From the NCBI RefSeq assembly GCF_000178975.2, contig NC_015065.1:62001-126000 (forward strand): a stretch of 64,000 nt of DNA. The letters are read 5' to 3'. The notes below the pieces were generated by a model. The model made no database searches. It saw only the letters and a list, made by a program, of their open reading frames with translations, and was not told the origin of the DNA. Both the position numbers and the translations under genes were made by a program. The DNA is from Granulicella tundricola MP5ACTX9. GTDB taxonomy: Bacteria > Acidobacteriota > Terriglobia > Terriglobales > Acidobacteriaceae. Positions 52,763 through 62,061 of this stretch are shown here, one piece after another. Every line of letters starts with the position of its first letter. Position 1 is the first letter of the stretch.

Positions 52763-54004
52763 TTAGCTTTTTGATGACAACTGCAGCGCCGGTTCGGTGC
52801 TCAGATCTCCGAGCATCAGAAACAAGGCATAGGAGACCGAGGAAATTGAGGTGAGCAGCATGGGATTGGTGGTGCCTCCCACAATAAACGTTGTCAAGAG
52901 CGCAAGCATGGCCATACGGAAGATGACGTTGTTTTTCCGCCATTGAAAAAGAGACTTGAAATAACGGCCAGCTAGCAAGAATAGGGAAAGAACGCCGACG
53001 ATGCCGATCTGTCCAAGCAGCGCCAGCAGTTCGACCTCGTAACTATACGGGAAATCCGTGCTGCGGATACAATCGCGGGCGTAGGTTCCCCAGCCATGGC
53101 CCAGAAGCGGGGCATTCCAGAAGAATCTGCTGAGGGCGGCTATCTGCACATGGCGTGGCGCGTCGGAATCACTGACGAGATTGCTTGCAAATCTCAGGGC
53201 GAGGATGCCGGAAATGGCCGGGATGAAGAGGGCGCTAAGGACAACCGCTGCCACCAGCAATAACAGTATCCACTTCTCGCCCTTTGCGACTGCGAAGCCC
53301 AGAACTATCGCCAGGCCACAAAAGGCCCAGTGGAAACGCGAAAAACCGAAGATGACCGAAACCACGTATAGCAACAAAAGCGTGAACATGGTGAGGCGCC
53401 CAAAGCCGAGGCGGCGGCGCATTGCAATCGCGGCGAAGCAACAGGGCGCCAGCAGCAGATCGGACGTGAACATGATGCGACTTCCAACGGCGTCGGGGTC
53501 GGCTTCATCCAGTTCAAAGCTCATCAGCTTAATGCCGAAGAAATTGCCGATGCCGTTCATAATGGTTGAAACCGGGATGCCCCGCATCAAGCAGTACACG
53601 GTGACCAGCACTTTAAGAACGGACATGGCCGCGACCACCCATAGCACCAGACGGATGAAGGAGAGCGAGCGCGTTCGGTCTTCCGAGATGTATACCAACG
53701 CAAACCAGCATCCGGCAAGCGTGATCAGCAGGTTGCGGTACTGCGCAAAGGCCAGCGAGAGATCGTACTGGCCAGTCTGACCGGGGAAGACCCAGTAGCA
53801 GAAGTACAAGGGTACACCGACCAGACAACTCAACATCCAGTATGGGTTCGTCCTCTTACCGATCGCGCGAAACAGCATGACGAAGAATAGTGGGACGAAC
53901 GCCACCATTTTGACGTTCAGGCCAAAGAAGTTGCCCGTGGGAAGAACGATCAGCAGGATGGTGTAGAAGCTGAACAGCCAAGCATCAAGTCGGGCGCTGG
54001 ACAT
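52763..54004 (-). CDS. O-antigen ligase/polymerase-like membrane protein
   Basis: 413 residues from the ATG at 54004 (GAGGAG about ten bases upstream); ATGs at 54055 and 54085 would add 17 or 27 polar residues. About ten membrane segments are visible (LFSFYTILLIVLPTGNFFG; WILLLLVAAVVLSALFI; IGIVGVLSLFLLAGRYF). The long periplasmic loop has the WaaL/Wzy-type PLLGHGWGTYARD motif. It probably polymerises or ligates lipid-linked repeat units in the inner membrane. The upstream Wzz-like gene on the same strand supports a Wzy role. Sequence alone does not separate Wzy from WaaL. Confidence 0.78.
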   Translation of the reverse strand: MSSARLDAWLFSFYTILLIVLPTGNFFGLNVKMVAFVPLFFVMLFRAIGKRTNPYWMLSCLVGVPLYFCYWVFPGQTGQYDLSLAFAQYRNLLITLAGCWFALVYISEDRTRSLSFIRLVLWVVAAMSVLKVLVTVYCLMRGIPVSTIMNGIGNFFGIKLMSFELDEADPDAVGSRIMFTSDLLLAPCCFAAIAMRRRLGFGRLTMFTLLLLYVVSVIFGFSRFHWAFCGLAIVLGFAVAKGEKWILLLLVAAVVLSALFIPAISGILALRFASNLVSDSDAPRHVQIAALSRFFWNAPLLGHGWGTYARDCIRSTDFPYSYEVELLALLGQIGIVGVLSLFLLAGRYFKSLFQWRKNNVIFRMAMLALLTTFIVGGTTNPMLLTSISSVSYALFLMLGDLSTEPALQLSSKS

Positions 54005-54134
54005 GCTTCGGTGCTCCTCGAGCGGCGGAACGAAATGAACGGTGCCCGTGGCCATAACCCCTCGAGAACAAGCATAGCTGATCAAGGGACTGCATCGGAG
54101 TGGCGCGAGGCCCCTTGCGAGAAGAGAGTTTATT

Positions 54135-55289
54135 CTACGCGGTAGGTGTGTTCAGGCCCGGACCAGCCTTAGGCCGCAGAAGGCGACGGATGCTGGCGGC
54201 ATCATATCCGCTCAGTGCCATCGCTTTGCCGAGGAAGACATACAGGCAGGCGGTGAAGAAACCGGCCCAGCACGAGGCCAACCAGAGTAGAAGCCGCTGC
54301 GGACCGGATCTATAGTCGGCCATGATCGCGCGATCGATCACGAGAACGGCGGGCGCTGTTCTCATCAGATTCATGCGCGCCTGTGCCAGTTGCAACATCA
54401 CCTGACCAGACTGATTGCTGTGCAGCGTGACTTCTCGCAATGCCCGCTGGTGTTGGAGTGCAAGGTCGGCGATATTGCCTGCCGGGATTTGTATGTCGCC
54501 AACGGCACGGGGGCTCGCATCATTCTGTCGGTCACTGAGTTGCCGCTCGAGTTGGGCGATAGTGGCGCGCAACTGGATCACGCCGGGGTTCGTGTCGCTG
54601 GCATAACGCCGCATCGATTGCAGATCGACTGCGCGGGCGGCGATGACTGCATGAAGCTGTGAGATATTCAGAATGGCTTGCGCGGTCTGTCTGCTCGGAT
54701 CGATCAGACCTGAGCGCCGCTGCAATTCTTGCAGTCGGTCTTCGGCCTGCCGCAGTTCGTCGTTCTCCTGCTTCGCCTGCCTGTCCAGAAAGCCGTAACG
54801 ATCTGCCGCATCCGATTCGGCAAGCCTGGTATCAAGCGCGTTCAGTCCATTCAAATACTCGTTGGCGATATCGCTTGCCAGTCTGGCGTTGTGATCGCGA
54901 ACGGTGATTTTGACCACGTCATAGGTGCTGACCTCGATCTGGACTTGGCTCTTGAGTGCCTCGCGGGCGTCGGCAAATGTCGTAAGCTTCCACGCAGTTT
55001 GTAGCTGTAGCTTTTGAATGATGCGGTCATTCAGAGAAGGACTGTTAAGCATCGCGGCGCTGAGACCGCTCCCAATGGGCTTCAAAGTCTGTGAGCCGTG
55101 TGGGGACAGGAAGACAACAATGGAGGTGTAGCTGGGTCGGACGAGCAGAAAAGAAGCAGCAACGCCGAAAAACAGAAAGGCCGCGGTGACGAATGCGATC
55201 ACTTTCCAGTGCTGGGTAAGGACAGCGAGAACTTCTCTCGGCTCTGGAACCGCGGCGTTGTCGACGTAAGTAGGAGGTTTCAAGTGCAA
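54135..55289 (-). CDS. Wzz/GumC-type chain-length protein
   Basis: 384 residues from a TTG at 55289; no ATG exists before the conserved part, and an in-frame stop closes the upstream side. A first membrane helix (VIAFVTAAFLFFGVAASFLL) precedes the Wzz domain (SYTSIVVFLSPHG), a long coiled coil (ENDELRQAEDRLQELQRRSG) and a second helix (LWLASCWAGFFTACLYVFLG). There is no C-terminal kinase domain. Such proteins set polysaccharide chain length in the inner membrane. It precedes the polymerase gene on the same strand. Confidence 0.8.
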   Translation of the reverse strand: MHLKPPTYVDNAAVPEPREVLAVLTQHWKVIAFVTAAFLFFGVAASFLLVRPSYTSIVVFLSPHGSQTLKPIGSGLSAAMLNSPSLNDRIIQKLQLQTAWKLTTFADAREALKSQVQIEVSTYDVVKITVRDHNARLASDIANEYLNGLNALDTRLAESDAADRYGFLDRQAKQENDELRQAEDRLQELQRRSGLIDPSRQTAQAILNISQLHAVIAARAVDLQSMRRYASDTNPGVIQLRATIAQLERQLSDRQNDASPRAVGDIQIPAGNIADLALQHQRALREVTLHSNQSGQVMLQLAQARMNLMRTAPAVLVIDRAIMADYRSGPQRLLLWLASCWAGFFTACLYVFLGKAMALSGYDAASIRRLLRPKAGPGLNTPTA

Positions 55290-55391
55290 GGATAAGTTAG
55301 GACGTTCTGTTTTCTAATGATAAATCTTCGCACACCTCGGGAAATTTAGAGAGGTCGACCTGTATTTCATTAGACTGATAGCAGCCTGATA

Positions 55392-56420
55392 ATGAAGAAG
55401 CCTAGAAGCCTGCGCGAGAACAACTTCGACATCGTTCGCATCCTGTTGGCGTTGATTGTAGTGTTTGTACACAGCTATGAATTGAGCCAGCAGCGTTCGC
55501 TGCGCGTCATCGATGTCGTCCTCAATTCACGATTTGCTGTCGAAGGCTTTTTCACAATCTCAGGATTCCTGATCTTCGCCAGCTATGAGCGCAGCCGGTC
55601 TCTGCGCGAGTATGCAGCCAACCGGGCGTGGCGTATTCTGCCCGGCTATTGGCTCAGCACGGTCGTTTGCTTGGTGATCGCCTTCGTCTTCGGACAATTT
55701 CATGTGGGCAGGTTTCTGGCGGCCAACCTAACCTTTTTGAACACATTTTCCCCAGATATTCCAGGCGTCTTTACTGGGAATGCCAGCCGCGCGATGAACG
55801 GTGCGTTGTGGACCATCAAGGTCGAGGTGATGTTCTACGTAGCCGTGCCGCTGATCGTGTGGCTTTGCCGCAAGACCCATCGGGATGCCATGCTGCTGAT
55901 CCTTTTTTTATCGTCCATCGCGTACCGTATGGTTCTGGCGAATCATACCAGCCTGGCGCAGCAGCTGCCCGGACAGCTCTCCTTTTTCGTTATGGGAAGT
56001 TTGGTCTACTACCATCTTCCGTTGTTCAAGCGTCACGGCTGGTGGCTTGTAGCGGCATCTGTGGCTGTCTATGGACTGCATCGTGCTACGGATTGGTTCT
56101 TTCTACGGCCGGCGCCGGTGGCGATCTTCATTCTGGCAGCCTGCCTGCTATTGCCGCAAGTAAAAGGTCCTACCCGCTGGGGTGACTTCTCCTACGGAAC
56201 CTACATCCTTCATTTTCCGATCATTCAGCTGCTCATTCACTTCGGCCTGTTCCAGTTGCACCCTTGGACATCGGTTGGACTAGTGCTGCTGATCCTCATT
56301 CCTTGCGCAGCATTGTCCTGGTTTTTGATCGAAAGACCGTGCCTGGAACACGCACGATCGCGTCGTCTGCGCGAAGCGGCCCTGGGGCATACAACAGCCT
56401 TCCCGCCTGCGGTTCCATAA
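55392..56420 (+). CDS. Acyltransferase-3 family membrane protein (OafA/ExoZ type)
   Basis: 342 residues with about ten membrane helices. The N-terminal motif NNFDIVRILLALIVVFVH contains the catalytic His of the family, followed by VEGFFTISGFLIFASYERSR, then GNASRAMNGALWTIKVEVMF with the conserved Trp-Glu region. The C-terminus IERPCLEHARSRRLRE fits the family. It probably O-acetylates or otherwise acylates the exopolysaccharide at the periplasmic face. It is transcribed opposite to its neighbours, and 102 bases divide it from the Wzz-like gene. Confidence 0.85.
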   Translation: MKKPRSLRENNFDIVRILLALIVVFVHSYELSQQRSLRVIDVVLNSRFAVEGFFTISGFLIFASYERSRSLREYAANRAWRILPGYWLSTVVCLVIAFVFGQFHVGRFLAANLTFLNTFSPDIPGVFTGNASRAMNGALWTIKVEVMFYVAVPLIVWLCRKTHRDAMLLILFLSSIAYRMVLANHTSLAQQLPGQLSFFVMGSLVYYHLPLFKRHGWWLVAASVAVYGLHRATDWFFLRPAPVAIFILAACLLLPQVKGPTRWGDFSYGTYILHFPIIQLLIHFGLFQLHPWTSVGLVLLILIPCAALSWFLIERPCLEHARSRRLREAALGHTTAFPPAVP

Positions 56421-56516
56421 GGGAGCGCTTAATTGATTGCTCGATATGTCTTTTCATAATGCGCGCCAAGGACCATGCTGTGCGCCTTGCCCGGAAAAAC
56501 CGGTCGCCGGCGGTGG

Positions 56517-56939
56517 TCACAATCGCCAGAAACCACGATGGTCGCCGAGTGTGGAGCAGATGCGGTCGATGGCGTCATACGAGTCTGGGAACTGGGCTAT
56601 GGGATGGATCTGGCGGAACAGCTGTTTAATCCGGCCCAATGTCTGGATGCGACGGATGGCCTGCGGGAAGGTGGTGGGATGGATTCGAATCGCCGCGCTC
56701 TGCAGCAGGAACGTGAGATGGAAGTGTCCCTGAACCGTGAGGTGATATGCGAGCTAGCTCTCCTCCCACGCGGCATAGCGAAAACGCTCGTCGAAGGATT
56801 CCTTCGGAACAGCTCCGTCTTGAATGACAGGCTGCTGGTATGGGCGTGCTGCCAGCCGGGCGCAGCGACTGCCAAAATGCCTGTCATAGCTGAAGTGGAT
56901 CTTCTCGTACCAGCGCATGAAGGGCTGATCTGCTGTTGA
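56517..56939 (-). pseudogene. Decayed gene of unknown family inside the polysaccharide locus
   Basis: One minus-strand frame gives about 140 residues of ordinary protein composition: ADQPFMRWYEKIHFSYDRHF, SFDERFRYAAWEES, a TAG stop, then LAYHLTVQGHFHLTFLLQSA, AIRIHPTTFPQAIRRIQTL and SYDAIDRICSTLGDHRGFW before a final stop at 56517. The 5' end is missing (a stop lies just upstream at about 56943). I do not recognise the family; ADQPF is seen in some sugar-transferase-like proteins, which is only a hint. It fills the gap 56421-56971. Competing ORFs in other frames lack this character. Confidence 0.5.
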
Positions 56940-56971
56940 GTCTTATCCCACATGTCCCCCCCTGGCCTGCA

Positions 56972-59770
56972 TTACCGGATGACTTCGATGGCTGCAGCCG
57001 CCAAGCCGAACCCGCTAAGAATCTGCGAGTAGTCGAGGAGTTGACGCGTCAGCGTGGGCTTGATCAACTTTTCCGGGACCACGATGGAGTCTCCAGGATA
57101 GATGGTCGCCTCATCGAAGCGATTCGACAGGATGCTCTTTGCGTGCTCGCGACTGAAGACGGAACCATCTGCCCGGATGATGAAGGCGTGATCCTTGTCT
57201 GCAACACGGTTGGGTCGGCCCGCCAGCGTCATGTAGTCATTCAGGTGACGCTTCGGGTTATAGAGGAAGACATTCTGTGCGTAGACGGCACCGATGACGT
57301 TGATGGTGTTGGGACGCGATGGGACACGGAAGACATCACCATTCTGCAGTGGAATCTGCGGCACACCGCTTAGTCCGGCGCTGTCGGGCTTGAACTCCAG
57401 GACCACACGGCCGGTCGCCCGAAGCGTGCGAAGCTGCGCTACAAGATTCCGTTCCAACGTCAGCGCATTCGGATCGGATAATCCATTGGTGGAAGATGCC
57501 CCGGTAATAGCAGTCTGGCGGTCCAGATCGGTGGAAAGTTGCGTAATGTATTCATCCAGCCGCTGCTGTTGCATGGCGCGAGCGCTCTCACGCAAAAAGC
57601 TGGAACCGTAGAGATATGCGTCAGATGTGAAGCCCCCCGCGCGCTGAATGAGATGTTCCAAGGTCTCGTTCGGCTCTACGCTGTAAACACCCGCTCCAAC
57701 GAACTCGCCTTCCAGGCGGACGTACTTGGTCTGTTCGCTCTGCGGCACGAGCACATCCCGCTGATTAAGGATCGTAACGACGTCGCCGGGTTGCAGCTCA
57801 AGATTCTGGGCGGGATCATGGCCTGCAACGAGTTTGCCTAGATTGAATGGGATCAGAGAGGTCTTTAACGTATTGGGATTCAGGCGCTCGATGACAGCGT
57901 AAGACCAGTCGATCTCTGGCGCAGGAATGCGAATGGTGTTCACGTCCTTCGTCGCAAGCACGATGGAGGGCTTGAGACGCTGTTGCGCTGCCGGGGACAA
58001 GCCCATGGCCTCGCTGATACCTTGCCCGTACTGCGATTGCCCAGACTGGTTCTGTCCGGACTGGCTTCCCTGCGCCCCCTGTTGCTGTGGTTGCTGCTGT
58101 GCTTGCTGCTGGTCAAACAGCATCGCAGTGCGGCTGCCGTTCGCAACAGCGCCTGAAGAAAGATTATTGGCACTGCTGGCTGCATTAGTCGCTTCCTGGT
58201 CCAGGCTGAGCGTCGAACTGGAAGTAACGCCGCTCGAGGCCAGCGCAGCCTGGCTGGAATCCTGATTGTCAATCGCCGGGGGTTGGACCGACGTCAGAGC
58301 ATCGCGCGCAGAGGGAGGCCCCGTCGGCCGCTGTGGGGAGCGGTACAAGGTTGAATCTATGTCTGCGCCACCGGCTACAGGCGGGCGATCCCTATACTCG
58401 TAAGGCTCGAAGAGTGGCGTAGGAACACCCATGCGATTGCGTTCCCGCCAAAAATCGCCGGTCAGCAGGGCTGCGCGATCCGGAAGGATATCGCTGAGGT
58501 GCATGCCGGGCTTCCAAGCGAAGCGCCCCGGATTGGCCAGGTTCCCACGAACCGTGATTGACGATTCAAAGCCGGAATCGATGTGATTGGCGTACAGCAC
58601 ATCACCGTCGTGAAGCGGCATGGCACGGGCGGCCACATCAAGCTGGACGGTCATCGCATGGCGCTGACCGTCCGTGTCAACACGCTCCAAGCGAATCTGC
58701 CGCGTGGAGGCCGTCGCGGAAAAGCCACCTGCAAGCGTCAACAGATCCTGTAAAGAGTTAGCGGCGGAGGTATCGTCCTTGAGCTCAAACACGGCTGGAT
58801 GACGAACACTGCCCGCCACGGCTACCTGTGGCCCAACAACCGGAATGAAGATCGTGTCTCCACTTTCCAGGCGCACATCATGGCTCTTATCGCCCTTTAA
58901 TACAAGGTCGTAGAGATCAAGCTCGCCAACGGTCTGGCTACCACGCCGGATCTGGATGTGGCGCATAGAGCCTGCGAGCGTCGGTCCGCCGGAGGCGAAC
59001 AGCGCGTTTAATACCGTGGACAGGCTGCTGATCGTATACGTGCCTGGCCGGCGAGCCTCGCCAACAACATAGATTTGGATGGAACGCAGGTGGCCGAGAC
59101 TGACAGCGATCCGGTAGTTTCGGTAAATGTGATTGATCTCTGCGCTTATCTGGCCCTGCAACTGGTCCATACGCAGGCCAGCAACGTGAATGGCCCCCAC
59201 ACGCGGAACATAGATGTTTCCGGAGGTGTCGACCGTCAACTGGCTGTTGCCGTTGACCTGCTCTGCGCCCCAAAGATGCAGCAGTACTTCGTCGCCGGGA
59301 CCTACGATGTAGTCCGCGGTTACAGGAATCTGGTCGGCAGGAGCAAACGTGGAAGGAGCTCGCTGAAACAGGTCACGACCAAAGAGCGGCAGGATCTCAC
59401 CGGTAGACGAGCGGGTGAGCTTCTGAAAATCGCTGACGGGATCGGGCGGGAAAAACGTTTGATTGCGATCCGTTCCATCGTTGCCTTGACGGATCTGCCG
59501 ATAGCCCGCCGAGTCAACATAGACTGGGGCGTTATCCGGTGGCCGCTGCTGGCCGGACGTGGCATATGGGACACCGGTGGAGTTGATGAGGCTGCCATTT
59601 GTGATATCAACGCCGGTCGCTTGGCTGCTGCATGGACCAGTGCCGCTCAGAAGAGTGGTCGAGCAGTCGGCGGACGTACTGGTCTGGGAGAAGGCAGCGA
59701 CCGGCAAAGAGGCTAGAGCAACGATGCGAAAGATGTTGAGGGAGAGCCTACGGCTGGTCAAACGGAACAT
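56972..59770 (-). CDS. SLBB-domain polysaccharide export protein (Wza-type outer-membrane)
   Basis: 932 residues, more than twice the usual Wza length. Signal peptide (ALASLPVAAFSQ), Poly_export domain (ADYIVGPGDEVLLHLWG; NIYVPRVGAIHVAGL), then several SLBB domains (QIYVVGEARRPGTYTISSLS; VAVAGSVRHPAVFEL; YVRLEGEFVGAGVYSVEP; INVIGAVYAQNVFLYNP). A low-complexity Gln/Ser-rich insert (QQQAQQQPQQQGAQGSQSG) lies around residues 560-600. It should form the outer-membrane exit for the polymer. It follows the Wzz-like gene at 59857 on the same strand (86-base gap). Confidence 0.88.
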   Translation of the reverse strand: MFRLTSRRLSLNIFRIVALASLPVAAFSQTSTSADCSTTLLSGTGPCSSQATGVDITNGSLINSTGVPYATSGQQRPPDNAPVYVDSAGYRQIRQGNDGTDRNQTFFPPDPVSDFQKLTRSSTGEILPLFGRDLFQRAPSTFAPADQIPVTADYIVGPGDEVLLHLWGAEQVNGNSQLTVDTSGNIYVPRVGAIHVAGLRMDQLQGQISAEINHIYRNYRIAVSLGHLRSIQIYVVGEARRPGTYTISSLSTVLNALFASGGPTLAGSMRHIQIRRGSQTVGELDLYDLVLKGDKSHDVRLESGDTIFIPVVGPQVAVAGSVRHPAVFELKDDTSAANSLQDLLTLAGGFSATASTRQIRLERVDTDGQRHAMTVQLDVAARAMPLHDGDVLYANHIDSGFESSITVRGNLANPGRFAWKPGMHLSDILPDRAALLTGDFWRERNRMGVPTPLFEPYEYRDRPPVAGGADIDSTLYRSPQRPTGPPSARDALTSVQPPAIDNQDSSQAALASSGVTSSSTLSLDQEATNAASSANNLSSGAVANGSRTAMLFDQQQAQQQPQQQGAQGSQSGQNQSGQSQYGQGISEAMGLSPAAQQRLKPSIVLATKDVNTIRIPAPEIDWSYAVIERLNPNTLKTSLIPFNLGKLVAGHDPAQNLELQPGDVVTILNQRDVLVPQSEQTKYVRLEGEFVGAGVYSVEPNETLEHLIQRAGGFTSDAYLYGSSFLRESARAMQQQRLDEYITQLSTDLDRQTAITGASSTNGLSDPNALTLERNLVAQLRTLRATGRVVLEFKPDSAGLSGVPQIPLQNGDVFRVPSRPNTINVIGAVYAQNVFLYNPKRHLNDYMTLAGRPNRVADKDHAFIIRADGSVFSREHAKSILSNRFDEATIYPGDSIVVPEKLIKPTLTRQLLDYSQILSGFGLAAAAIEVIR

Positions 59771-59856
59771 ATAGACATGATCTTATCTGCGCTAAACAGC
59801 GTTTGTCGCTTTGATGGTAGCTTGCGCTGATAATAACGCGTTTCCGCACGGGAATC

Positions 59857-61062
59857 TCACCGGATTGCTGCCCGCAGCATCGCAACATGCCCCCTCAGAA
59901 ACAGCCACGCAAAACCCACAAGGAACGCAAGGACGGTGCAGCCGAGAATGATCAAGGTTCGTGGAGGCCCAGATTTCTGATCGGGTGGGACGGCACGATC
60001 AACGACTTGGATAATGGGTGCCGATTTTGCCTCGTCAATTCGCGCTGCCTCGTATTGACGGCTCAACAAATCGAATAGAGTATCATGGTACCTCACCTCG
60101 CGCAATTCCCGGGTGTATTCCAGCCCCCCCGCAGGAATCTGGCTGGTGGCGATTTCCGTATCGCCTGGTGCAAGATGGCTCTCGCTATCCTCCAGGCGCG
60201 AAAGTTGTCCTTGAAGAGTCCTGATCTCGCCCTGAACACGGGCGACATCCGGATTGTCCTCGGAAGCGTAGGTGCGAAGGCTTTGCAGTTCTACCTGGCG
60301 GGCCGAAATCTCAGCACGCGTCTGGGCAATGTTGCGGATTGCAAGTTCGGTCTGGCCGGTCACGGTAATGAGCCCGGTCTTCTGTTGGGTCGCCTTCAAC
60401 GTATCCTCAGCCTTGGCAAGGGCCCCACGTTCCTCGTCTAGCTGCTTTTCAAAAAATAGGCGCCGCTGCGAAGCCTCCGAGATGGCCAGCGTCGAATTCA
60501 TGCGGTATAAAGCATCCACAAAGAAGTTGGCAAGATCACTGGCAAGCTTAGGATCGTGTTCCTTCACAGAAATCTGGATCAGGCTATCCTTCGAAGATTC
60601 GAATTGCGCGTGTGACGCCACCGCCTTGCGAGCGGCGACCATGGTTTTCTCATGCCAGCGTTCTTTCAAGTGAAATTGTTCGATGGCGGTGTCGGAGATG
60701 GTGCGGCTCTGCAGGATGCCGACGTACATATCTGCTGGATTTTTCAGCAGGCTGCTGGCACCACCGCTGAGTGCTGACAGCGATCCCAATTGGCCCATGA
60801 GTGACGAAAGCGACGACTGCGCGGCCTGGGGCGGCATGATGGTCGCTGTCGCCGTATAGACCGGCTTCATCAAAAAAGCGATTGCGATGCCGCAAAGCAC
60901 ACCGGCCAGGCTCATCTTCCCAAAAAAGCGACGGTTGACGATGAGCATCTGTATAAGCTCAATCAGGATCGGCTGCGCCTCCGCCGCTTCGGCGAGTGAC
61001 AGGGCTGTGCGAATATCCGGGACAGTCGCCACATCATCTTCCGCCTGCTGCGTTGCGTTCAT
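59857..61062 (-). CDS. Wzz/GumC-type chain-length protein
   Basis: 401 residues. Two membrane helices (MSLAGVLCGIAIAFLMKPVY near the N-terminus; LIILGCTVLAFLVGFAWLFL near the C-terminus) flank a periplasmic Wzz domain with a coiled coil (LDEERGALAKAEDTLKATQQ). The second helix is preceded by the family's proline motif (AVPPDQKSGPPR). There is no kinase domain. It starts seven bases after the upstream glycosyltransferase stop, so translation is probably coupled. It is a second chain-length protein, distinct from that at 54135, and probably pairs with the SLBB exporter next to it. Confidence 0.85.
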   Translation of the reverse strand: MNATQQAEDDVATVPDIRTALSLAEAAEAQPILIELIQMLIVNRRFFGKMSLAGVLCGIAIAFLMKPVYTATATIMPPQAAQSSLSSLMGQLGSLSALSGGASSLLKNPADMYVGILQSRTISDTAIEQFHLKERWHEKTMVAARKAVASHAQFESSKDSLIQISVKEHDPKLASDLANFFVDALYRMNSTLAISEASQRRLFFEKQLDEERGALAKAEDTLKATQQKTGLITVTGQTELAIRNIAQTRAEISARQVELQSLRTYASEDNPDVARVQGEIRTLQGQLSRLEDSESHLAPGDTEIATSQIPAGGLEYTRELREVRYHDTLFDLLSRQYEAARIDEAKSAPIIQVVDRAVPPDQKSGPPRTLIILGCTVLAFLVGFAWLFLRGHVAMLRAAIR

Positions 61063-61069
61063 CGTCTTG

Positions 61070-62020
61070 TTAGCTTATCGCACGGGTGGAACTCTCGCCA
61101 TCCCGTGTCCGCGTCCTGGCCCGGCGGGAGTACAACAGGCGATACCGGAGTTCTTCGACGGTGATGCGCTGGAAGACAGCATTTTCTTTGTGCAGACGTC
61201 CTTTCACGGCGCGGCCCGCAAGGCGTACTATCCGCTCCAGACGGCCGAGCGGCCCCATGTGACGATCCCAAAAATCGCGTTCGTCTGCGAGCATAGACCT
61301 GTACCGATCCGGGGACATTCTTTGCTCGCGGCGCAGGATGGAAAACTCATGAGGAACGATCACTCCATCTGCAACGGCAACCCGGTAACCGGCCTTATCA
61401 AGCCGCTGGTAGAGGCGCGTATCGCTATTGTGCAAAGGGAAATGGGGATCGTACCCGCCGATCGCCTCTAGGCTTGCAACACGTAGCAGCGAGGCTGAGT
61501 TCAGTGCGGAGGTATGTAACGGCGCGAGTCCAGCGACCTTGCCAGTGAGTACCGTGGGGAGGAAGCCGCCCACGAATCGGAACGGAGAAATTGGGAGACC
61601 ACCGTCAACGATCCTCGGCACGACAGCCGCTACGCGGGGGTCGTGCGCACAGCGTGCCGCGCAGGCGACCATACTGTCGAGGAAGTCTGGCGGCAGCTGC
61701 GTGTCCTGATCCAGGGTTAGAAGCCAATCGAAGCCTTCTCGGCGAGCCGTGGCGAGGGCATCATTGTATGGGACTGCCAACCCCGGATTCTTCGGATACG
61801 GACGGTACTCGATGCCGGGAGACAGCGAACCCGGCTGCTGGCCACCAGGCGTGTTATCAGCCACGAGGATACTTATGCGCGGGGAAGTCGTCCCGGCCCG
61901 CCGAATTGTTTCCTCCAATGTCAGAAGGCTCGTGCTCTCCCCGGGATGCTGACGATAGACCACCACGATCGCAAGAACGGAAAATGGACGGGATATAGAA
62001 GGGGAAACGTTCGAGGACAT
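61070..62020 (-). CDS. Family 2 glycosyltransferase
   Basis: 316 residues. GT-A features: AIVVVYRQHPGESTSLLTL, ISILVADNTPGG, GLAVPYNDALATARREGFDW and the DxD-containing LLTLDQDTQLPPDFL. The C-terminal half (SASLLRVASLEAIGGYDPHF) is typical of rhamnosyl/galactofuranosyl transferases of the WbbL kind. It acts on the cytoplasmic side on lipid-linked repeat units. It is the third gene of a tight leftward operon (GT4, GT2, GT2, Wzz, SLBB). Sugar not determinable. Confidence 0.85.
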   Translation of the reverse strand: MSSNVSPSISRPFSVLAIVVVYRQHPGESTSLLTLEETIRRAGTTSPRISILVADNTPGGQQPGSLSPGIEYRPYPKNPGLAVPYNDALATARREGFDWLLTLDQDTQLPPDFLDSMVACAARCAHDPRVAAVVPRIVDGGLPISPFRFVGGFLPTVLTGKVAGLAPLHTSALNSASLLRVASLEAIGGYDPHFPLHNSDTRLYQRLDKAGYRVAVADGVIVPHEFSILRREQRMSPDRYRSMLADERDFWDRHMGPLGRLERIVRLAGRAVKGRLHKENAVFQRITVEELRYRLLYSRRARTRTRDGESSTRAIS

Positions 62021-62061
62021 AGGGTCTGGCTACAAGTCTGGATCAGTATAGCGCGGACAAA

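Noticed and set aside
56475..56939. Plus-strand open frame of 154 codons in the polysaccharide gap
   Set aside because: The minus strand gives far more protein-like text through one internal stop, so the plus frame is taken as a shadow of the decayed gene.
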